This document shows positions 57,633-64,000 of a stretch of 64,000 nucleotides of DNA, piece after piece. Each line of letters begins with the position of its first letter. Position 1 is the stretch's first letter. Both the position numbers and the translations under genes were made by a program. Origin of the DNA: Laburnicola sp. R22_1 (taxonomy: Eukaryota > Ascomycota > Dothideomycetes > Pleosporales > Didymosphaeriaceae); NCBI GenBank assembly GCA_014281115.1, contig JACONQ010000014.1, positions 2,542,001-2,606,000 of the forward strand, given 5' to 3'. The notes under the pieces are model-generated. The model ran no database searches. It saw only the letters and a list, made by a program, of their open reading frames with translations, and had not been told where the DNA came from.

Positions 57633-58320
57633 TTATAAAGCTAGTAAATAGTTTAACCTCGTACCTAGTGCAAAGAGAAGGCAGGGCAGCTAAAAGAATA
57701 AGGTGGATTAGACCCTATCTACACTAATAAGAAAGTCTTATTATAAAATAAGCAACACTATAAATTAAGCGTATTCTAAGAAAAATATAGGTTTTATAAA
57801 TAGGCTTTAAGCTAAATATAGAGGTGCAGCTCCTACTATTAAAGCTAAGATGGCTGTAAGACTAATAGCCCGCATAATACTATAAGAACCACTTTAGATT
57901 TATAGTTTTGTAAACTAGCTTTAAGCTATATATAAAGATGCAGCTCCTGCTATTAAAGCTAAGATGGCTATAAGACTAACAGCCTATATAATACCGTAAG
58001 AACCACTTTAAGCTTATGTGGCTCTAAACGTACGTAAGCATTAAGCTAATATTCTACCTATGTTAGAGGCGCCATAACTAATTCTTAGGCCAGATTTTTT
58101 AAAATGCCACAGAGTTTTGTAAACCTCCTTAGAATGCTAGTTATAAAGAAAAGTACCTTATGCTGTTATAGACTTAATAATATAATTTCTAAGAGTAATC
58201 TAGTTAAAAGTAGTGCAATTATGCTTACTAGGTAATTAGGCACTAATTTTTTAAATATAATTATATTAATAGTAATATAACTAACGCGCTATATAGAATA
58301 AAATAACTTAAGTAGTGTTA
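57633..58320. other. RIP-like spacer with local tandem repeat
   Basis: AT-rich, no ORF. Holds the 115-bp-period duplication at 57,801-58,017. Confidence 0.5.
57801..58017. repeat. Tandem duplication, two copies of about 103 bp at 115-bp spacing
   Basis: Both copies contain gcagctcct, ctattaaagctaagatggct and taagaaccacttta. They differ at about ten positions, mostly transitions. Confidence 0.85.
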
Positions 58321-60110
58321 TTTAACGCAGTGGTACTAGGGCCGCTAATCTGCCCTCTAATATTAGAGAATCCAAGTCCTTAATCACTTCGTCCACCTCC
58401 TTGTCGCTATTCTCAACTTTCTTAATTTTGTAGGCAGTGACTAGAGTCTCCGCTTTAATAGTTAGCCTCTCCTTCTTACTAATAGGGGCACTAGCAATCC
58501 TATTAGGGCTAAGCTAGGCCTTAAGCGCTTTGCCTATCTTACACAGCTTAGGCCGTTTATAATAAACTAGCTTAAGAAATACGTCTAACTCGCCTACGCG
58601 CAGCACGCGTTCTAGCCACTAATTTATAACTTTCTTATGCGATATTAGGAGCAGACTGCCCTAGCCTAGGCTCTGCACAATCTTGTACCACCGCGTTGCC
58701 CGCTTAATGCGATTTTAAAAGAAGTTATAGTCCTTTTTTACTAGGTTAGGGCGGACTAATCTAATTAGCCGCGCCTTGGCCTCTAATTAGATCTGCCCTT
58801 TACTATACCTATTACGCGTCTAGTTATTCCTTGCGGCTAAGTTATCTTTCTAAATCTGCTATGTCTACTTCTTATATACTTGGCCTAGCAGAGCTAGAGA
58901 CTATAGCTCCCTAATATATATAGCTACTAGTAATATCTTATACTAATTATATATTGCCTAGGCAAAGCGAAATAAATTATTAGTATTACTGCTAGCAACG
59001 CCTTACTAAGGCTGTAAGTACTATAGCTAGCCAACCTCCCCTATCCTAGTCTAAAAAGGCGTCCCTTACTCTCGCTAGTACTATAGAAATTGCGCTACAT
59101 AGTATTAAGAGGATAGATTACTAAGTGCGCGCGTCTACTATAGTATGCTAGCGACTATATAGTAGGGCGTAGGGTAGACGCTATAAAAGTCGCCGTGTTT
59201 AGACACCCTCTACTTAATAATCTAGATAATAGTTATCTTATTCTTTTATAGAATAGTATTATACGCAGCGCGCTTCTATAAAGACGCCTTAGGGCCTGGC
59301 TCTTAGAGGCCTAGCGCGACACACTTCTGCGCATGTAAGGCTTTAAGTTTCTTTACGCGCTATTACTCTGTATAGTAGTTATTATTTGTAGTAGCCTAGC
59401 CTATAATAGGGATACTAGGGTTAGATGGCCTAAGTAATAGCACTCTATCGCCGCCCACACGTATGCGCTTTAGAGAGGAGGTTTACTCTATAGTAGTTGC
59501 GCACTTTAGGGGTTGCTGTATAGAAGGTGGCACGCCTACATTATTCTCTCTAGTGGGTAGGAAGCGTCTGTCTAGTAATTCTAGTACTAAACTTATTAAT
59601 ATTAGCGCATTGCCTAATTTGTTTGCGTAAGAGCGAGCTGTGTGCACTAGACAATACTAATCTTAATTAGACAGAGTAGCATTACTAAGCGTCTTACGTA
59701 GTAGCTATATCGCTAATAGGGTAGAATAGATAATAAAGATAGGCTTGCAGTTAGGAGCATATTTAGGCTTAGGAATTAGCCAGCCTACGCTATGCAAAGA
59801 GACGTCTTTGCTAGCCTAGAAAAATAGATATATATAAGCAAAGAAGAAGTGTTTATAGGCCTTATTAGGCGGCTAATATATATACTGCCTAGTAAACGTG
59901 GCGTCTTAGTAGAGGGAGAAGCTCCTAGGACTACTATAGACATCGCGAGCCGCCTTATATAGAGTATCCAAATAGTAATAATATATTTCGAGTAGTAGCA
60001 AGAAGTTAATAACTTGCTATAAAGAGATTTAGGGTTACTAGTTTGTGCTTCTAATATAAGGGTTTGTGGTCCGCGAAGTTAGGAGCCTATGCGAGCCGCC
60101 ACCCTACTAT
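58321..60110 (-). pseudogene. Unidentified minus-strand coding relic
   Basis: Less AT-rich than its surroundings. On the minus strand a fairly long readable stretch includes NRIKRATRWYKIVQSLG (near 58,700), SLLLISHKKVIN, VLRVGELDVFLKLVYYKRPK and an acidic end near 58,380, with stops at scattered sites. It looks like a charged helical protein interrupted by RIP-type stops. I recognise no family. It could be part of another mobile element. Confidence 0.45.
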
Positions 60111-60114
60111 CCTA

Positions 60115-60146
60115 ACCTGGCTCGTGCCCCGCCCAGGCTCGTGCCC
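60115..60146. repeat. Left TIR of pogo-like element 1 (32 bp)
   Basis: acctggctcgtgccccgccc followed by aggctcgtgccc; 29 of 32 match the inverted partner at 62,185-62,216, and all three differences are transitions. Confidence 0.8.
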
Positions 60147-60194
60147 CCAGCCACCCTACTAACACGTCTATCTTATTATTTTTAACACGCGATA

Positions 60195-62050
60195 ACTTAA
60201 CTACTATAGCACTAATTAACGAGGCGATTACAGAATATAAATCGCGTAAACCTAGAGATAATAATACGCTTAAAAATATTGTAGAAAGATATAGTGTTAA
60301 TTGCTTAGCGCTAGGAAGAAGGTGTAAGGGCGCAATAAGCTCCTAGTAGAATGGGTACGCGTCTTAGTAACTACTTAGCCTATAATAAGAAGAGGAACTT
60401 GTTAAGTATATTAGAGAGCTTATAGCTTATAGGCTACCTCCTATAAGAGCTATAATCTAAAATTTTGCGTTAAATATATTAAAAAAGCACGTTGGCAAGA
60501 ACTAGGTTTTGCGCTTTATTAACTATAACTACGACTATCTTATCTCTAAATAGAGCGCTAGTATAGATGTTGTATACTACTAAGCTAATGCTTATTATAA
60601 GTACGAGTTGTACTTTAAGCTACTATATTATAAGATTATTTAGTATAAGGTTTAGCCTTATAACACGTATAATATAGATAAAAAGGGCTTTATAATTAGC
60701 GTTGCGGAACGCTTAAAACGAGTGTTTAGTTAGCTTTAATAGGAGTAAAAGAGAGTTTAAGCATTACTCTAAAATGGCTTATAAGAGTAGGTGACACTTA
60801 TGGCAACTATTTGCGTAGATAGGAGTACTTTACTACTAGCCCTTATATACTTATTAGCAAATAGTATACTATAAGCCTTATAGGTAAATAAGATTAAAGC
60901 TAGAAATTATAATATATTTGTAAGCTCCTTACTAATAGAATAGACAAATAATAACATTAGTTTAGCCTAACTTAAGTAGGTATTTAACTATAAAACAAAG
61001 TAGAAAGCGCGACTGCAAAGAGACTAGCGCCTTCTTATACTTAATAGCCACAGTAGTTACCTCTTAATAGACTTTATTAAATTTTGCGAAGCTTACTATA
61101 TACTACTGGCCGTGTTTCCCCCTTATTCTACTTATACGCTTTAGCCTCTTAATGTTGTTTACTTTAAACCTCTCTTAAGTAACTACTTTACTAAGCTCTC
61201 TACCCATTTCTTTAAGACCTAAGGGTTGCTAGCCGTCTAGAAAGAAGACTTCTTCTTACTATTTTAAAGAGTGTGGCAGTCTATATTTATAATAAATCTC
61301 GTTTATAAGGCTTTTAAAGCTACTAGTATATACTTTATAGACGCTAATATTATACTTAAACGCTTTAGTAAACAAGGTAATAAAAGTAAGCAACTGCTCT
61401 TAGCGCTCTTACTAACTAACTAGCATCGAATAGAGCGCCTTATACGCTCTATAGTAAAGGATACTATAGCAGAGAAGTCTAAGTCGCTCTTCTAAACGCT
61501 CTACTAGCTTTAAGTTTAAAATAAGGTGTTGCAGCACGAGAATAATAGCCTAAGGGAGACGCTTACTATAAAGAAGAAGCGTAAGAACGCTAGAAAGCCT
61601 CTTAACTTATAGCGTAAGAAGGAATACTATAGTAGTGCTACCTTTTAGTCGCTCTTTAAGGTTAAGAAAGCACGTGAGCGTAAGGCAGAAAAACAACACT
61701 AAAAGAAGCAGAAGAGGGCTGCAAAAGTGAGTAGAAAGGAGCTTTAAGCTACTACTAAGTTACTTTAAGAGTAAGAGAAAGAGGAGCGTTGTGTGGCTCG
61801 ACAGAGGGCTAAGGAAGTGCGAGATTAAATAAAGGCTAAATAGGCAGCTACTTAGGCAGCCAGAAAAGTAACTTAAAACACCTAGTAAGCCTCTATAATT
61901 ATCTAAATAGGCAAGCGTAAAGCTTTAAAAGCACCTCTAATAAAGCGTAAGCTAAAACAACCTAAAGGTAGTGTTGCAGCTCGCGCGGCGTTTCTAGAAG
62001 CTGCACTAGCTACTTTACCTAAACTTAACTCTCGCGGTCGCACTATTTAA
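60195..62050 (+). pseudogene. pogo-type DDE transposase relic 1
   Basis: Plus-strand readable blocks in family order: helix-turn-helix region (60,200-60,600), YNIDKKGFIISVA (near 60,680; first catalytic Asp region), RLLILNSHSSYL (near 61,040; LDGHGSH in active members, here Asp changed to Asn), LLAVFPPYSTYTLQPLNV (near 61,120). C-terminal basic coiled region follows. Inactive from multiple stops. Confidence 0.75.
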
Positions 62051-62184
62051 ACTCTAGCTAAGTATAGATAGTACAAAGTAATCGAATTTCTTTATAGAGT
62101 AGCTATAATAAAAAATCTCGTAATAATACCTTTTGTAGCTATTATAATAGCCTTATCTTTGTGGTGGTAAGTATGTTAGTAATA

Positions 62185-62216
62185 GGGCACAAGCCCGGGC
62201 GGGGCACGAGCTAGGT
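62185..62216. repeat. Right TIR of pogo-like element 1
   Basis: gggcacaagcccgggcgggg followed by cacgagctaggt; inverted partner of 60,115-60,146. Confidence 0.8.
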
Positions 62217-62399
62217 CGGCACGGTACCGAGTTCGTGCACTTAATACACGCCGTTAGTTAATATACGCGTATTACTAAAACGGGCTACACAAACTTAAAG
62301 TTATAGAGCTATATAATATAGCTATTATTATAAAATAACTTAGTAGAGTACTCTATAGCCCTATATAATAAACTATCTTATTAATACTTCTTTAGCTAA

Positions 62400-64000
62400 A
62401 GGATTGTGCGGCCGCAAGTGTTAGTTTAGTGTAGAGGTATTAGGGTACGCGCTATGCGCGAGACACTACCTATATTATCTCTACTACTATATTTTTGCTT
62501 TTTTTTGTGCTGCTTTCTATAACGCCTTGCGTTTACTTATAGAGGGCTTTTATACAGCTTTTTAAGAGTCGCGAGCTTACTTTTAGCGCTCTCTCTCTAT
62601 CTTACGCTTAGCTACCTTCTTAGCCTTTATAGTAGCTAACTAGTCACGCTCTTTCTTCTTTTTTTTTTGCTTCTTACGCTTCTTCTACGCAATCTTTTTA
62701 TTATATAGCTTATTAGCCTTAGTAAGCTCCTTTATATTGGCTTTTTTCTTTTTCTTTACCTCTCTCTTCTCCCTTATAAGCCTTATTCGGGTCTTAGCCT
62801 CCCTAAATAACTAAGAAGTCTATATTATAGAAGGCTCCTAGTACTTATAGTGTTGTAGTAGGTCTAGAGACTTACCCTTTATCTCTCTTCCTTTCTTAAT
62901 AGTAAGAGTGTTAAGTAGGCCCTTATTTTTGCTCTATAAAAGAGTGTTTTGAATAGCTATATAGTAGAGCGATTGCTAGATAATAGATGCGTTCTTTTCT
63001 AAGGCACTACTTAACGCACGTTTTATAACTATGTTTAACTTTTACTAGGCCTTACTACTATATATAGAAACTTCTTTTAACGTGTTACTAGAGGTGTCTA
63101 AGTTATTAGTAGTAAAGCAATTAAGTATAACGTTAGAGTTAAAGAGATGTATACCTATTACCTAAAAGGAGCTAAAGATATTCTTTATAGTAAAGCTGCT
63201 TATCTAGGCATCCCAAAATAAGCTAAAGAAGTCGGCCTTAGTTATAGACACTAAGCCCTAATACTTATAAAGGCGTGTTGCTAGCTTTTTTAAGTATGCT
63301 ATACTAAGAGGCTTAAATATTACTATATTAAGTAGCTGTAGCGTGTGGGTGCTATAAGGTAGATAGATACCTAATAGTATCTTTTGCCTATAGCAGTACT
63401 CTAGAAACTCTTCTATTAGGTGGCTGCTATAGCTATCTATAAGTAATAGATAGTATTTTCTTTAAGCTTTAGCTACTATAAAGTACTTAAACACCTACTA
63501 GAGCCATATAAGCCTAAGCCTATTATTTAACTAGCTACTACCTAATACTCTAAAGAAGGCTATATATTCTTCTACCTTTATATCCTCTACCTAGGTGTCT
63601 TATATATTCTTAGAGTTAGCCGTATATATAAGAGCTAGCGGTAATGCTATACTATTCGCGCAAATGCACGCTAATAAGCTTATCCACTTACGATTACTAT
63701 TCTGTAGTATCTACTTAAACTACTTCTTCTTAATTAGTCTCTTACTAAAGATTCTCTTCTATTTATTAATAGCTCTAATTATAAAGCCTTTCTTATCTAT
63801 ATTGTATATATACTTAGGCGCTACTTTGTAGAAGTTAATTTTACTATCTAGTTATTTAAAGTATACCTTATACTTATTACTAGAGTTAGCAGCGTGGTAT
63901 TGCCAATTTATTAAAGTGTTCTATTAGGATGTAAGCTTATTCTAGTGTTAGTAAAGGAAGCGAGTAACCTAGCTCTTAGAGACAGAGTGTCTAGCGATAT
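62400..64000 (-). pseudogene. pogo-type DDE transposase relic 2, runs off the window
   Basis: Minus-strand relic with the same family blocks: YNIDKKGFIIRA (near 63,805), LLACICANSIALPLALIY (near 63,660), LLIDSYSSHLIEEFLEYC (near 63,440), LPYSTHTLQLLNI (near 63,310), and a Lys-rich tail (62,600-62,760). It differs in sequence from relic 1. The 5' part lies beyond 64,000, so its ends and TIRs are not seen. The 78-codon plus-strand ORF at 63,595-63,831 is the antisense of this region. Confidence 0.72.

Larger units (their letters stand above)
60115..62216 (+). mobile_element. pogo/Fot1-like (Tc1/mariner superfamily) transposon relic 1 (2,102 bp)
   Basis: GC-rich 32-bp TIRs bound a RIP-degraded plus-strand transposase relic. 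The expected TA duplication cannot be confirmed: left flank is ta, right flank is cg, so either the ends extend further or the site was altered. Confidence 0.75.

Noticed and set aside
63595..63831. 78-codon plus-strand hydrophobic ORF (possible membrane peptide)
   Set aside because: It is the complement of a pogo transposase relic read on the minus strand; hydrophobicity results from AT-rich codons.

Overview
The window comes from a filamentous ascomycete (Pezizomycotina). The evidence is genes with short 40-60 nt GT-AG introns, a fungal gene complement (La protein, mitochondrial uS4m, LSm4, GT62 and GT69 glycosyltransferases, a HET-domain relic), and long AT-rich blocks with the signature of repeat-induced point mutation (RIP: C-to-T and G-to-A transitions, glutamine or tryptophan codons turned into stops). 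The class cannot be fixed by eye.

Layout. (1) 1-10,207 is an ordinary gene-rich segment: La-type RNA chaperone (minus), mitochondrial ribosomal protein uS4m (plus), a secreted/single-pass membrane protein (minus) and LSm4 (plus), then about 2.8 kb with no supportable gene. (2) 10,217-13,923 is a RIP-degraded 3.7-kb DNA transposon with about 170-bp terminal inverted repeats and a perfect 9-bp target duplication. (3) 14,171-18,121 holds three intact genes: a DUF1749 alpha/beta hydrolase and a divergent pair of Golgi-type glycosyltransferases (GT62 and GT69). (4) 18,690-23,115 is a graveyard of three normally single-copy genes: a HET-domain relic, a 5'-truncated phenol-hydroxylase-like flavoprotein with four Gln-type nonsense codons, and an FAD oxidoreductase intact except for one Gln-type nonsense codon. 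It lies between two RIP blocks, as expected if RIP spread into flanking DNA. (5) From 23,640 to the end the window is almost entirely mobile or RIP-degraded DNA.

Block 5 contains: a 5'-LTR-containing fragment of a Ty3/gypsy element on the minus strand, with telomere-like repeats replacing part of its integrase; a nearly complete 7.1-kb Ty3/gypsy chromovirus (30,252-37,372; 195-bp LTRs, TSD attta) with a self-priming primer-binding site and a candidate -1 frameshift heptamer; this element is nested in a relic of a telomere-linked RecQ helicase (TLH; copy D). Next come three more TLH relics in head-to-tail order (A, B, C; B and C repeat with a 4,512-bp period), bracketed by a 0.75-kb direct repeat. 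Copy A is split by a RIP-degraded Ty1/copia element (43,796-48,957; 165-bp LTRs, TSD agagg). The right end has an unidentified minus-strand relic and two pogo/Fot1-like DDE transposon relics in opposite orientation.

TLH genes normally lie next to telomeres, so the right 35 kb looks like degraded subtelomeric DNA, either still near a chromosome end or now internal. Insertion order can be read directly: the TLH array is oldest, the copia element inserted into copy A, and the lightly mutated chromovirus inserted into copy D most recently. I found no CRISPR, rRNA or tRNA gene. All family assignments are from motif recognition by eye.
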